Origin: Planctomycetota bacterium
GTDB lineage: Bacteria > Planctomycetota > SZUA-567 > JAFGGJ01
Reading direction: 5' to 3'
Length of the DNA stretch: 64,000 nucleotides
Assembly: GCA_016930595.1 (NCBI GenBank)
Contig: JAFGGJ010000019.1
Coordinates: 43,297 to 107,296 of the forward strand
The position numbers and the translations under genes are program-made. Positions 43,087 through 51,986 of this stretch are shown piece by piece (positions within the stretch are counted from its first letter, which is position 1; each line of letters starts with the position of its first letter). The notes below the pieces were generated by a model that searched no databases, was not told the DNA's origin, and saw nothing but the letters and a program-made list of their open reading frames with translations.

Positions 43087-43223
43087 CCGGGCCTCCTTTG
43101 TCGAGCCTGAGCGACCGGAAGCGCTCCATGACCCAATTGTACTCTATAGACGCTTGGAAAGCCAGTTCTATTGCACCAGTGCACACACATTCCAGTATGG
43201 GAAGAGAACGCGCGTGTCCGGAT

Positions 43224-43256
43224 CCCATAATATCCTTGGCCACAAGAGGTTATGGG
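43224..43256. repeat. Inverted repeat CCCATAA / TTATGGG
   Basis: Perfect seven-base arms at 43224-43230 and 43250-43256 enclose 19 bases in the divergent intergenic region. It could be a transcript hairpin or a binding site; no T tract follows. Confidence 0.35.
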
Positions 43257-43323
43257 CCGCTCCCGCGGGGACTTTTTGAGGGCGGAATCGCAAGTCCGCT
43301 GTGCTTGAGCAGATTTTTAACAG

Positions 43324-43341
43324 CGGTGGTATATACCACCG
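43324..43341. promoter_or_regulatory. Perfect 18-base palindrome, candidate operator
   Basis: CGGTGGTATATACCACCG is its own reverse complement. It sits between the divergent HEAT gene (43086) and GH94-like gene (43499), and a half-site-like AACCACC follows at 43343-43349. A repressor or activator site for the glycan operon is inferred. Confidence 0.5.
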
Positions 43342-43395
43342 AACCACCTCGGCATCTTTTATTGTTCCGGCCGCGGGCGGGATACTGAGAAGACC

Positions 43396-43423
43396 TTGTT
43401 GTTCTTGTTATCCGGCATAGAAT
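43396..43423 (+). promoter_or_regulatory. Putative sigma-70 promoter of the GH94-like operon
   Basis: TTGTTG (43396-43401) and TAGAAT (43418-43423) are separated by 16 bases. The transcript would start near 43430, about 70 bases before the ATG at 43499. The rest of the 43087-43498 gap holds the two inverted repeats listed and no gene. Confidence 0.4.
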
Positions 43424-43498
43424 ATCGACGGCTGCCCGTACGGGTCGGCTGTTGTCCCGATGCAAGGTTTTCTGCAGCAGCAGACAAGGAGTCCATCG

Positions 43499-46396
43499 AT
43501 GAGCAAAAAGATTAAGAACTCGGGGTTTGAAGCCGCCGCCCGGCATATCCTGGATCTCAAGATCGCGCACCCCATTAACGCTCTGGGCGGATACGGCCCG
43601 GACGGCGAAGTGATCTACACGGCCCACCCGCTCAATTGCCCGTCGGTGCTTGTCGACAAGCGGGCGAACGCCACGGCCACTTTCATGTCCAACGGCTCTG
43701 CCGGCCTCGTGGTGAAACTCGACAACGGCATGGACGTGCACGTTCTCGACACCAGCTACGACGGCGTTGAGAAACGGGAGACCGGCGTCCCTTCCTCGAA
43801 CGTCTGGCTGGCGCTCGAGACATCCGCCGGAATCGCGGCGGCGTCGGTCATGAATCCCAGGGCGGCGCTGAATCTCGAGCCCGAATCCATAAAGATTGTG
43901 AAAATGGGCGATCCCGACCGGTGCATGTGGTACTGTGCCGTTTTCCGGCCGGCCGCCGGGCTGGCATGTGCCGCGGCCGTCCGCATGGCGCTGAGAAACA
44001 CGCCGAAGGGACCGGCCATGGTGCGGGACGTCTTCGTACGCAACACCGGCCGCAAGGCGCTGCGGGGGAACGTCTGGACGTACTTCAACACCCACGGGAC
44101 GCAGGTCTTCGTCTACAACAAGGAGGCGTGGTACGACAGCGGCCTCCCCGTGTCGAACACCGAAAGCATAGTGTCGGCCGTTGTGCCCTACAGCGGCATA
44201 ATACAGCTCAAGAGGATATCTAGCGTCCCCGTGAACATGAAGGCTGTCGACGCCACGTGCGACTACCTGACGTTCATGGGCGACAGCGCGGCGTTTTCGC
44301 TGATGCCGGAAGCGGTCAGGGCCGGGGGGATGCTGAAAGGGGGGGCGGGGAAGAAACTGAACCGCTTCAGCACGGCTTCGGTGGCCGCCAACCAGTTCGC
44401 ATTCAACCTCGCCTCGGGCGCGTCGGCGACGCTGAGACAGGCGCTGCTGTACGTTGCGGATGACAGGGTGATCGAGAAGTTCCGCAGGGATTCGGGCTAC
44501 AGCTATCCTTCGTACGCGGACATGTCCGGGGCGTTCAGGAAAGCGGCGGGCAACGTGGTGGCTTCAACGCCGGGAGCGGCGGATATCGCAGGAAAATGCG
44601 AAAAACGAGCCGGTTCCGGGCACCCGGTGTTCGAGCTTAAGCTGCCAGCGGTACCGGCGGTTTCGGAATACGCCAACTCGGTCTGGACCGGCGTTCAGGA
44701 GCTGTACGAAGTCTGCCGGGCGCACGGCGCGAAGCTCGCCAACGGCATTGAAATCGGCACCAGGGACCGCGGGCAGGACATGTGGCCCAAGATGAAGGAA
44801 GACCCCGGGGTCGTCCGGGCGGACCTTGTCCATGCGCTGAGCCTGATGTACGTCACATCCGACGAGAGGGAACTGGCGGAGGCGCGCCGGTTGACCCTGC
44901 CGCAGAAACTCCACGGCATGTTCACGCGGCAGTATCCGTCGAGATGGGACGACCGTTCTGAAGTGGTCTACAACGACAACCGGCCGTATGCCGACAGCCC
45001 TCTGTGGCTGCTGAACTCGCTCAACATGTATATCCGGGAGACCGGCGATTTCTCCATACTGACGGAAGTCGTGAAGACCATCAGGCTGACGGATCCGGAA
45101 CACCCGGAAGTGTCGGGTATCACGGGCTGCGACAGGGAAATGCCCGTGGCCGGCGTGGCCATGGAAATCCTGGCCTGTTTCCGCAGGCACGTCAAGGATT
45201 CCCCTTACGGGCTTGCGCAGATCATGTACGGAGACTGGTGCGACCCGATAGACATGTTCGGCACGTCGGAAGTCGGCGACAGCGGCACGCGCGGCAAGGG
45301 GAGGGGGGCACAGGTGAGGTTATCGGCGCACCTTTTCCTGACACTGGTGGAAACGATCGATGTCCTGGATGCACCCGCAGTGGCGGAAGCCCTGTCCGAT
45401 TTGCGGCTCGGCATGACGGTCGGCGAACTCAAGAAGTTCGCCTCCGACCTGCGCAGGCGGATCGTGGAAGTGGCGTGGGAAGACGGGCCCAAGGGGTTCA
45501 AGGACGGGTTCATAGACTGCATACACGAACTCAGGGAAGACGGCACGCGTCCGGACTACGCAGGCGGGGAAATCGGCTACACGCTGGGATCCATGAAGGG
45601 GCTGGACTTCGACGGCGTGAAACGCAGGGAGCTGGCCACGCAGGCGTTCTGCCTGGAGATGCTCAACACCAGCCGGCCCTACCTGGAGGAAATTCCACGC
45701 GGCGCGGACATGATAAAGAGCATACTGGACACCGCCGATACGCTGTTCTTCGACAGGAAACTCGGCTACATCATGTTCGTTCCGCCCATCGCCAACAACC
45801 GCCGCTCCCTGGACTATGTCGGCCGCATGGGAATAGTACCGTCCGGCTGCGCGGAAAACGGCGAATACCATCATTGCCAGGTATTCATGCACAGGTACCG
45901 TCTGAACGTGCCCGGCGAAGCGGACAAGGTGTGGGACAGGTTCGAGCCGATACTGACGGTTACCAGGGACGAGACGGTTTCCGGGCCGTTCGAGACGCCT
46001 TCGAATTCGTACGCGTCCGACAGCAGCGACCCGCATTTCGGCAGAGGGATGTATTTCGGGCTGTCGGGCCAGGTCGACTGGCTCGTGGAAATTTTCCACC
46101 AGCTTGCCGGCGTCGAACTCGCCCTGCACGACGGCACGAAACCTGCGGTGAAGGTATCGCCGCGCCTGCCCAAGGCGCTCGAAGATCAACTGGTGTTCAA
46201 ACGCGTCATACACCTGGCCGCCGGGCCCGGCAAATACCGCGAGATCCCTCTGACGGTCGAGACGGCCAGGGAGGGCACGGGCAGGCTCAAGGAAATAAAC
46301 GTGCGCATCAACGGGAAAAAAGCCGCGAGCGCAGAAATCCGGGACCTTGCCGGCGTCAAAAGCCTGCATTTCAAGATAACCTACGTGAGAGGCTGA
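43499..46396 (+). CDS. GH94-like carbohydrate phosphorylase or hydrolase
   Basis: This 965-residue protein resembles the cellobiose/chitobiose phosphorylase group. The N-terminal beta-supersandwich is followed by an (alpha/alpha)6 barrel with NDNRPYADSPLWLLNSLNMY and later MYGDWCDPIDMFG. The latter stands where GH94 enzymes carry GDWNDG with the catalytic Asp. If it is a phosphorylase, it splits a disaccharide with phosphate and yields a sugar 1-phosphate in the cytoplasm, consistent with the missing signal peptide. AAGGAG stands before the ATG at 43499. It heads an operon with HAD, deoxyhypusine-synthase-like and Gfo/Idh genes. The exact sugar is unknown. Confidence 0.8.
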   Translation: MSKKIKNSGFEAAARHILDLKIAHPINALGGYGPDGEVIYTAHPLNCPSVLVDKRANATATFMSNGSAGLVVKLDNGMDVHVLDTSYDGVEKRETGVPSSNVWLALETSAGIAAASVMNPRAALNLEPESIKIVKMGDPDRCMWYCAVFRPAAGLACAAAVRMALRNTPKGPAMVRDVFVRNTGRKALRGNVWTYFNTHGTQVFVYNKEAWYDSGLPVSNTESIVSAVVPYSGIIQLKRISSVPVNMKAVDATCDYLTFMGDSAAFSLMPEAVRAGGMLKGGAGKKLNRFSTASVAANQFAFNLASGASATLRQALLYVADDRVIEKFRRDSGYSYPSYADMSGAFRKAAGNVVASTPGAADIAGKCEKRAGSGHPVFELKLPAVPAVSEYANSVWTGVQELYEVCRAHGAKLANGIEIGTRDRGQDMWPKMKEDPGVVRADLVHALSLMYVTSDERELAEARRLTLPQKLHGMFTRQYPSRWDDRSEVVYNDNRPYADSPLWLLNSLNMYIRETGDFSILTEVVKTIRLTDPEHPEVSGITGCDREMPVAGVAMEILACFRRHVKDSPYGLAQIMYGDWCDPIDMFGTSEVGDSGTRGKGRGAQVRLSAHLFLTLVETIDVLDAPAVAEALSDLRLGMTVGELKKFASDLRRRIVEVAWEDGPKGFKDGFIDCIHELREDGTRPDYAGGEIGYTLGSMKGLDFDGVKRRELATQAFCLEMLNTSRPYLEEIPRGADMIKSILDTADTLFFDRKLGYIMFVPPIANNRRSLDYVGRMGIVPSGCAENGEYHHCQVFMHRYRLNVPGEADKVWDRFEPILTVTRDETVSGPFETPSNSYASDSSDPHFGRGMYFGLSGQVDWLVEIFHQLAGVELALHDGTKPAVKVSPRLPKALEDQLVFKRVIHLAAGPGKYREIPLTVETAREGTGRLKEINVRINGKKAASAEIRDLAGVKSLHFKITYVRG

Positions 46397-46402
46397 GCCT
46401 CG

Positions 46403-47401
46403 GTGGCGATTTACGACGATACCTTCCTGGCGGACGATCCGGGTGGGATAGAACTGGTAAATCCGGCAGGGCGGCGCAGAATCACGCACGCGGTCCACGA
46501 TATCGACGGGACCCACAGCCTCATCCGGGACTGGCCTCCGGTCATGGCGCTTTCCATACACTGGGCGATGACGGGCGGGCTGGACGAAGACTTCGATTCG
46601 GAAGACAACCTGAAGGCGCTCATCGACCGCGTCGGCAAGGAGGAACTCGAAGAAGCCTACCGTTTCTCCATCACTTCCGCGGGGCTGTCCGCCATAACAC
46701 AGATGGAGTACGGCATACGGCGCGCCGTTGAGCTGGGCAACATCCCCGCCGGGGCGGGGTTGGAGCTTTCTCAAGAAGACCTGCGCAACAATGCCGCAAT
46801 AATACGCAGAATGTGGGAGGGGGAGGAACGTTTCGACGATGTTGCTGAGCCCCAAGCTCTTACGGCGTTCATCAACGAGCGCACGCCGAGGCTGTTCCGG
46901 CTTTACGAGGCGGTACTCAACGGCGCCTGCCGTGACAGGAACACGGCGGCCGCATGGAAGTCCCCTGAAGACTGGCGGGTCCCGGGGTCCATGGAGTTCA
47001 TGGCGCACCTGCACGACTGCGGCGTGGAGAATTTTTTTGTAACCGGCGCGGTCGTCTACGAAGATGGCGGCATGTACGAGGAGGTCAAGGCGCTGGGTTT
47101 CGAAATCGGTCCCGGCAAAATGGTGGTCTCGCTCGAAGGCTCTTCGTGGGACACCAAGCTGCCCAAGGGGGAAGTGATGGAACGGCTCTTTTCCACCAGG
47201 GGCATTGATCCGGCCTGCGCCGTCGTGCTGGGTGACGGCCGTACGGAAATCAAGGCGGGAGTGGAGATGGGCTGCGTGACTGTAAGCCGCCTGGACCGGG
47301 ATGCAGGCGTGCAGCGGCAATTGCACAGGGGGTTCGGGACGAACCTGGTGGTCGAGGATTTCTCCGACCCTCGTCTCTGGCGGCTCATAGAAAAGGAGTG
47401 A
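46403..47401 (+). CDS. HAD-family phosphatase or phosphomutase
   Basis: This 332-residue protein has HAD motif I as HDIDGTHSL (Asp33 and Asp35), motif II as FVTGA and motif IV as LGDGRTEIKAG. The large cap region between motifs I and II is about 170 residues and unusual in length. A phosphatase or sugar-phosphate mutase role is likely. If the neighbouring GH94-like protein releases a sugar 1-phosphate, this protein might act on it; that link is inference. GTG at 46403 lies 6 bases after the GH94-like stop. Confidence 0.8.
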   Translation: MAIYDDTFLADDPGGIELVNPAGRRRITHAVHDIDGTHSLIRDWPPVMALSIHWAMTGGLDEDFDSEDNLKALIDRVGKEELEEAYRFSITSAGLSAITQMEYGIRRAVELGNIPAGAGLELSQEDLRNNAAIIRRMWEGEERFDDVAEPQALTAFINERTPRLFRLYEAVLNGACRDRNTAAAWKSPEDWRVPGSMEFMAHLHDCGVENFFVTGAVVYEDGGMYEEVKALGFEIGPGKMVVSLEGSSWDTKLPKGEVMERLFSTRGIDPACAVVLGDGRTEIKAGVEMGCVTVSRLDRDAGVQRQLHRGFGTNLVVEDFSDPRLWRLIEKE

Positions 47402-47404
47402 CCC

Positions 47405-48514
47405 GTGAAGCAGGATAGCCACGGCGTTGTATTCGATCTCAGCAGGGTGAAAACCTATCCGCTCAAAGTCCGCGGCAACAAGGTCGACGTCGGCATGGCT
47501 TCGGACCTCGAGGCCCTGCGGGCGTCCGCGCCAGCGTGTTCGGCCGCACCGTGGTTCAGAAACGGCCGGCCCGGCGCCGGGCCGGACCAGTCGGCCGGGC
47601 TGCGGGAACTGGCCGGGTACATCGTGGATTGCCATAGGAACGGCAGACCGGTCGTCGTCATGACCGGGGCGCACCCCATCAAGAACGGACAGATAGCCCT
47701 TATTGTCGACCTGATCGAGCGCGGCGTCGTGACGCTCTATTCAACCAACGGGGCCGGCACGATACATTCGTTTGAGCTGGCCCTTACCGGCGCCTCGTCG
47801 GAGTCCGTGCGCGACGCACTCCCGAAGGGCGAGTTCGGCATGGCGTTCGAAACCGGTGCCTATCTCAACTACGCCATCCGCGTGGGCGTCGAGCAGGGCT
47901 GCGGCTACGGTGAATCGATGGGCAGGCTCTACTGCGACGCGGACTTCCGCAGGGAAGTCATCGAGCGGTCCTTCCGGGAACATGAAGACACGGGGGAGTA
48001 TTACAAGCCTTACGACGGCTTCCCTTACGCCGGCAACTGCGTCTTCGCCGCCGCCTACGCCAGGGGCGTGCCCGCCTGCGTCCACGCCAGCCTGGGGACC
48101 GACATCATAGACCAGCATCCGAGCTTCGACGGCGCAGCCAAGGGCGCGGCCAGCGGCAGGGACTTCCTCATATTTGCCGAAGAGATGTGCAGGTTCACCG
48201 AAGGCGGCGTCGTCCTGAACATAGGAACGGCCATTATGGGGCCGGAAGTGCTCCTCAAGGCCGTTTCCATGGCGGTGAACGTCGGCAAATCCCCCGCCAG
48301 CCTCTGGACCGGCGATTTCGACGTCCGCCCATTCGTGTTCGACGACGACGTGCGCGACGAAAGCGAATACTACTATTACCTCCGGGACCAGAAATCCGTC
48401 GCGACCCGTATCCCCAAGGTTCTGGGTGGGAACGGCTTCTATTTCCAGGGCATGCACAGGGATACGCTCGAACCGCTGTACCAGTACATCGTGCGGGAAC
48501 TGGACGCCGGGTAG
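47405..48514 (+). CDS. Deoxyhypusine-synthase-like protein
   Basis: This 369-residue protein follows the deoxyhypusine synthase fold over its whole length: VVVMTGAHPIKNGQIALIVD, STNGAGTIHSFELALTGAS, FAAAYARGVPACVHASLG and GGVVLNIGTAIMGPEVLLKA. The family uses NAD and spermidine to build deoxyhypusine in eukaryotes and archaea. Bacteria lack the eIF5A target, and bacterial relatives have mostly unknown roles or act in polyamine chemistry. The lysine-bearing WGK motif of the eukaryotic enzyme is not obvious here. GTG at 47405 has AAGGAG upstream. It lies between HAD and Gfo/Idh genes. A polyamine or sugar-linked reaction would be inference. Confidence 0.85.
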   Translation: MKQDSHGVVFDLSRVKTYPLKVRGNKVDVGMASDLEALRASAPACSAAPWFRNGRPGAGPDQSAGLRELAGYIVDCHRNGRPVVVMTGAHPIKNGQIALIVDLIERGVVTLYSTNGAGTIHSFELALTGASSESVRDALPKGEFGMAFETGAYLNYAIRVGVEQGCGYGESMGRLYCDADFRREVIERSFREHEDTGEYYKPYDGFPYAGNCVFAAAYARGVPACVHASLGTDIIDQHPSFDGAAKGAASGRDFLIFAEEMCRFTEGGVVLNIGTAIMGPEVLLKAVSMAVNVGKSPASLWTGDFDVRPFVFDDDVRDESEYYYYLRDQKSVATRIPKVLGGNGFYFQGMHRDTLEPLYQYIVRELDAG

Positions 48515-48595
48515 CGTTTTTGCCCCGTTTGCAATGGACCTCTCCCGCGCACGCGGTATCCTTCCGGGCGGTTCCCTCGCGAAAGGTGTGACACA

Positions 48596-49654
48596 ATGGC
48601 CGACAGGATCGTGCGTATCGCCACCGTGGGACTGGGCGTGGGCAAGGGGCACGTGCGGCGGCTGGCCGCCGACCCCAGGGCGGAAGTCGTGGCCGTTTGT
48701 GACTCGCTCCCAGGGCGGGTCAAGGCCGTCGCTGACGAGCACGGCATCGAACACAGGTATGCCGATTACGACGAGATGCTCAGGGACAAGTCGCTGAAAC
48801 TGGACGCCGTGACCCTGGCACTGCCGAACTACCTGCATGAGCCCTTTACCGTGAAGGCCCTGAAGCGCGGCCTTCACGTGCTTTGCGAAAAACCCATGGC
48901 GCATGAACTCAAGTCCGCACGCCGCATGCTTGATACATCCGTCCGCACGGGCAAGACCCTCATGATTCGCTTCAACTATCGCTTCAGCCCCCAGGCCCGC
49001 TACCTCAAGCAAATGATCGATCAGGGCGTCGTCGGCAAGGTGTACTACGGGCGTACCGGCTGGCTGCGGCGCAAGGGTATCCCCATGGGGACGGGATGGT
49101 TTTCGGACAAGAAACTGTCGGGCGGCGGTCCGCTGATAGATCTCGCCGTGCACAGGATAGACCTGGCCTGGTACCTGATGGGCAAGCCCGAACCTGTTGC
49201 CGTAAGCGCGCTGACCTTCGACCACCTCATGCGCCGCCTCCGCAGGGAAAAGAAGCCGCGCAAGGGTCTCTTCACTGTTGAAGATCTCGCCGTTGGCCTC
49301 ATCCGTTTCGGCGACGGCTCGGCCCTCGCCGTGGAAGCCTCCTGGGATACCTATGCCGAAGACAGGGAGCGGATGTGGACTCACGTCTTCGGCGACAGGG
49401 GCGGCCTGCTCCACGAGAACGTCGGCGGCGGCTACGAATTCCGCGCCAAGGTCGTTACCGACAGCGGTGAATTCCCCGTGGATATCACTCCGGCTTCCTA
49501 TCCCGGCAACCTGGAGAACGAAATCGACCACTTCGTGCGGTCTATCCTGGAAGGTTTCGAGCCGGAAGGTTCCGCAAAAGACGGTTTCGCCGTGCAGCGT
49601 ATGCTCGACGGCATGTACCGTTCGGCCGCACAGGGCCGGGAAGTAAAAGTCTGA
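48596..49654 (+). CDS. Gfo/Idh/MocA-family NAD(P)-dependent oxidoreductase
   Basis: This 352-residue protein has an N-terminal Rossmann fold starting IVRIATVGLGVGKGHVRRLA, the conserved CEKPMA lysine motif near residue 101 and a C-terminal alpha/beta dehydrogenase domain with GGGPLIDLAVHRIDLAWYL. Members oxidise or reduce sugars, inositols and similar alcohols in the cytoplasm. It follows the deoxyhypusine-synthase-like gene by 81 bases. It probably acts on a sugar or sugar derivative of the operon pathway. Substrate not identifiable from sequence. Confidence 0.93.
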   Translation: MADRIVRIATVGLGVGKGHVRRLAADPRAEVVAVCDSLPGRVKAVADEHGIEHRYADYDEMLRDKSLKLDAVTLALPNYLHEPFTVKALKRGLHVLCEKPMAHELKSARRMLDTSVRTGKTLMIRFNYRFSPQARYLKQMIDQGVVGKVYYGRTGWLRRKGIPMGTGWFSDKKLSGGGPLIDLAVHRIDLAWYLMGKPEPVAVSALTFDHLMRRLRREKKPRKGLFTVEDLAVGLIRFGDGSALAVEASWDTYAEDRERMWTHVFGDRGGLLHENVGGGYEFRAKVVTDSGEFPVDITPASYPGNLENEIDHFVRSILEGFEPEGSAKDGFAVQRMLDGMYRSAAQGREVKV

Positions 49655-49760
49655 CGGATCTGCACATCAGGGCAACGTCCCGCTCCGCAGGCTGTATAAT
49701 TCAGTGGGCGCTCCACCGTCCATATTCGTGACGGCCCGGGAGAGACGAGGAGATCGCGTC

Positions 49761-51887
49761 GTGAAAAAACAGGTCTGTTTCACCGTCCTGGCGGTCCTGG
49801 CTTTGTCGGTTCCCTGCCTTGCGGAAAGCAAAGCCGCTCCGCTCCATGAGCTGATAATAAGAAACAGCGGCTCCCTTCGCGGCAGGACCGTCTACGTGGA
49901 CCTGTTCGGCCGCACGGCCCGTGCGGCTTTCCGTGATGCCGACACGGCCGGCATGACCGTCGAGATGCTGGGCCAGCCGTTGCCCGTACCGTGGAACGAA
50001 GTGAAACCTTCCGCCCTCGTGCGGATCGCTCTCCAGGCGGCCTCTTCCGCCGCGGATCTCCTGGCCGTGGCACGTTTCGCCCATGCCGAAGGATTGGACG
50101 AAGACGCCGGCAGGGCCCTGGATGCCGCCGCTGCCGGGTACCGGGATTCGGCGGAGGAAATCTCCGCCGTCCGCAAGGAAATCTTTCCTGAACCCGTCCA
50201 GCCCGAACCGGTTGTCAGGGAAACGTCCTCGAAACCAGCCCCCGTGCCGGAAATTACTTCCGAGGCCAAGCCGTCCGTGATCCCGACGTTCCACTGCCTT
50301 GGAATTTACTGGTCTCCCGAAAAGGGCGAAGCCGCCAAAAAGGTCTTCGTCAAGTACCGTGAAGCGGGTCGCGGGGAATGGCGCGACGCCCTGCCCATGC
50401 GTTACAACCGCGTCGATTCGCCGGAATGCAAGGCGGACTATCGCGGCAGCATCGTCAACCTGAGCCCCGGCGCCGCCTACGATGTCGCCCTGCACCTTGA
50501 AGGCACGGACCTCAAGACCGTCTTCAGGGCCGCCACCTGGAACGAACGCTTCCCCGTGGCTTCCGTCGTCAAGGGGTCGAACCGCAAGGACACCCTCTCG
50601 GCGGGCACTTCCGGCACGGCCGCAGGCTACGTCCTTTACGACGGTACCGGCTGCACCATCGATACCGGCAACCAGTCGGATGTCGGCATCTCGGTCGACG
50701 CCAGCTACGTCATCATACGGGGCTACACCATACGGAACGCCAGGCAGCACGGCATCCGTCTCTTCGGCGGCCACCATATTGTCATCGAGAATTGCGACAT
50801 AAGCAAGTGGGGCAGCGAAGACGAAAACGGCTTCGGCGTGGATTACCAGGGCGGCGTCTTCAGCAACCGCAAGGAACTCAGCTCGGTCGTCATCCAGCGT
50901 TGCAGGATACACCATCCGTCCTGGGATTCGAACAGCTGGGCCGAAGACCACAACAATTCCCGTCATCCCGCAGGCCAGCAGACCATCGTTTTCTGGGAAT
51001 CAGAAGGCAACCACGTCATACGCTACAACGAGCTCTGGTCCGACGAGGCGCACTACTTCAACGACGTCATGGGCGCCGGCTACAACAGCGGCCATCGCGG
51101 GTTCCCGGGCGCCGACAGCGATATCTATTGCAACTATATCGCCAATTGCTGGGACGACGGCATCGAGGCCGAAGGCGGCGACCGGAACGTGCGCATCTGG
51201 AACAACTACATCGAAAACGTGATGATGCCCATCGCCAACGCCGCCGCCTCCATCGGCCCTCTCTACGTCTGGCGGAACGTCTCGGGGCGCTCCTACAGTC
51301 CCCCGGGGAGCAGCTGGGACCTTACCCACGGGTACTTCTTCAAGATGGGCTATGCCGGCAGTGAAAAGTGGATGACCGGCCACATGTATATCTTCAACAA
51401 CACCATATTCCAGCCCGACGGACAGGGCGCGGGCGGTCTCGGCGGATCCTCCAAGATCATCAAGCATTGCGTCACCAGGAACAATATTTTCCACGCCAGG
51501 CAGGGCGACAGGTACAGCATCGCCAGCAACGACAGCAGCACCGACAACGACTTCGACTTCGACCTTGTTTCCGCCCAGTGTCCCGGCGACCAGGAGAAAC
51601 ATTCCGTCTCCGGAACGCCCACCTACGTCCCCGGCGCCGGTTTTTCCTTCGAGACCAAGACCGGTGTCTTTCACCTGGCGCCCGGCAGCAGGGGCTATGA
51701 CGCCGGCGTGCCGATAGCCAACTTCTGCGACAGCTTCAACGGAACCCGGCCGGACATGGGAGCGCACGAAAGCGGCACGCAGAAAATGCAGTTCGGCGTC
51801 AAGGCCGAATTCGTGCCGCCGGGGGCTTCGCAGAACGCCGGCGCGGCGCCCGCCCCGGCCCCCGCGGCGGGTTCAGCCGCTGATTAA
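49761..51887 (+). CDS. Secreted right-handed beta-helix protein
   Basis: This 708-residue protein starts with a signal peptide (about 1-21; KKQVCFTVLAVLALSVPCLA). A low-complexity Pro/Glu linker (about 135-175) and a fibronectin-like domain follow. From about 285 to 600 come parallel beta-helix repeats (IIRGYTIRNARQHGIRLFGG, IVIENCDISKWGS, DIYCNYIANCWDDGIEAEGG). The fold is typical of polysaccharide lyases and glycan-binding proteins. The C-terminus is Ala/Pro-rich. GTG at 49761 has GGAG upstream. A TATAAT at 49695-49700 may give it a promoter of its own. A polysaccharide-degrading function is inferred from fold only. Confidence 0.85.
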   Translation: MKKQVCFTVLAVLALSVPCLAESKAAPLHELIIRNSGSLRGRTVYVDLFGRTARAAFRDADTAGMTVEMLGQPLPVPWNEVKPSALVRIALQAASSAADLLAVARFAHAEGLDEDAGRALDAAAAGYRDSAEEISAVRKEIFPEPVQPEPVVRETSSKPAPVPEITSEAKPSVIPTFHCLGIYWSPEKGEAAKKVFVKYREAGRGEWRDALPMRYNRVDSPECKADYRGSIVNLSPGAAYDVALHLEGTDLKTVFRAATWNERFPVASVVKGSNRKDTLSAGTSGTAAGYVLYDGTGCTIDTGNQSDVGISVDASYVIIRGYTIRNARQHGIRLFGGHHIVIENCDISKWGSEDENGFGVDYQGGVFSNRKELSSVVIQRCRIHHPSWDSNSWAEDHNNSRHPAGQQTIVFWESEGNHVIRYNELWSDEAHYFNDVMGAGYNSGHRGFPGADSDIYCNYIANCWDDGIEAEGGDRNVRIWNNYIENVMMPIANAAASIGPLYVWRNVSGRSYSPPGSSWDLTHGYFFKMGYAGSEKWMTGHMYIFNNTIFQPDGQGAGGLGGSSKIIKHCVTRNNIFHARQGDRYSIASNDSSTDNDFDFDLVSAQCPGDQEKHSVSGTPTYVPGAGFSFETKTGVFHLAPGSRGYDAGVPIANFCDSFNGTRPDMGAHESGTQKMQFGVKAEFVPPGASQNAGAAPAPAPAAGSAAD

Positions 51888-51921
51888 CGGCGCCGGAAGA
51901 CGCTTCGGCCGGATCGCGAGA

Positions 51922-51947
51922 GCGCCCCGCACCTGGGCGCGGGGCGC
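51922..51947. terminator. Bidirectional hairpin terminator
   Basis: GCGCCCCGC (51922-51930) pairs perfectly with GCGGGGCGC (51939-51947) across an eight-base loop. A T-rich stretch follows on the plus strand. It lies between the convergent ends at 51887 and 51987. Confidence 0.65.
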
Positions 51948-51986
51948 ATGCTTCCTTTCTCCGGGAGTTGCTCGGACACGGGGACT

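Noticed and set aside
43324..43341. Palindrome as a dif-like chromosome-dimer resolution site
   Set aside because: The 11-6-11 arm structure and the TTATGTTAA-type arm of dif are missing, and skew counts do not show a single clean switch there.
45320..47674. 784-codon minus-strand frame opposite the GH94-like and HAD genes
   Set aside because: No domain, and the opposite strand shows clear GH94-like and HAD motifs.
47741..49531. 596-codon minus-strand frame opposite the deoxyhypusine-synthase-like and Gfo/Idh genes
   Set aside because: Shadow of strongly recognised genes; no conserved motif.
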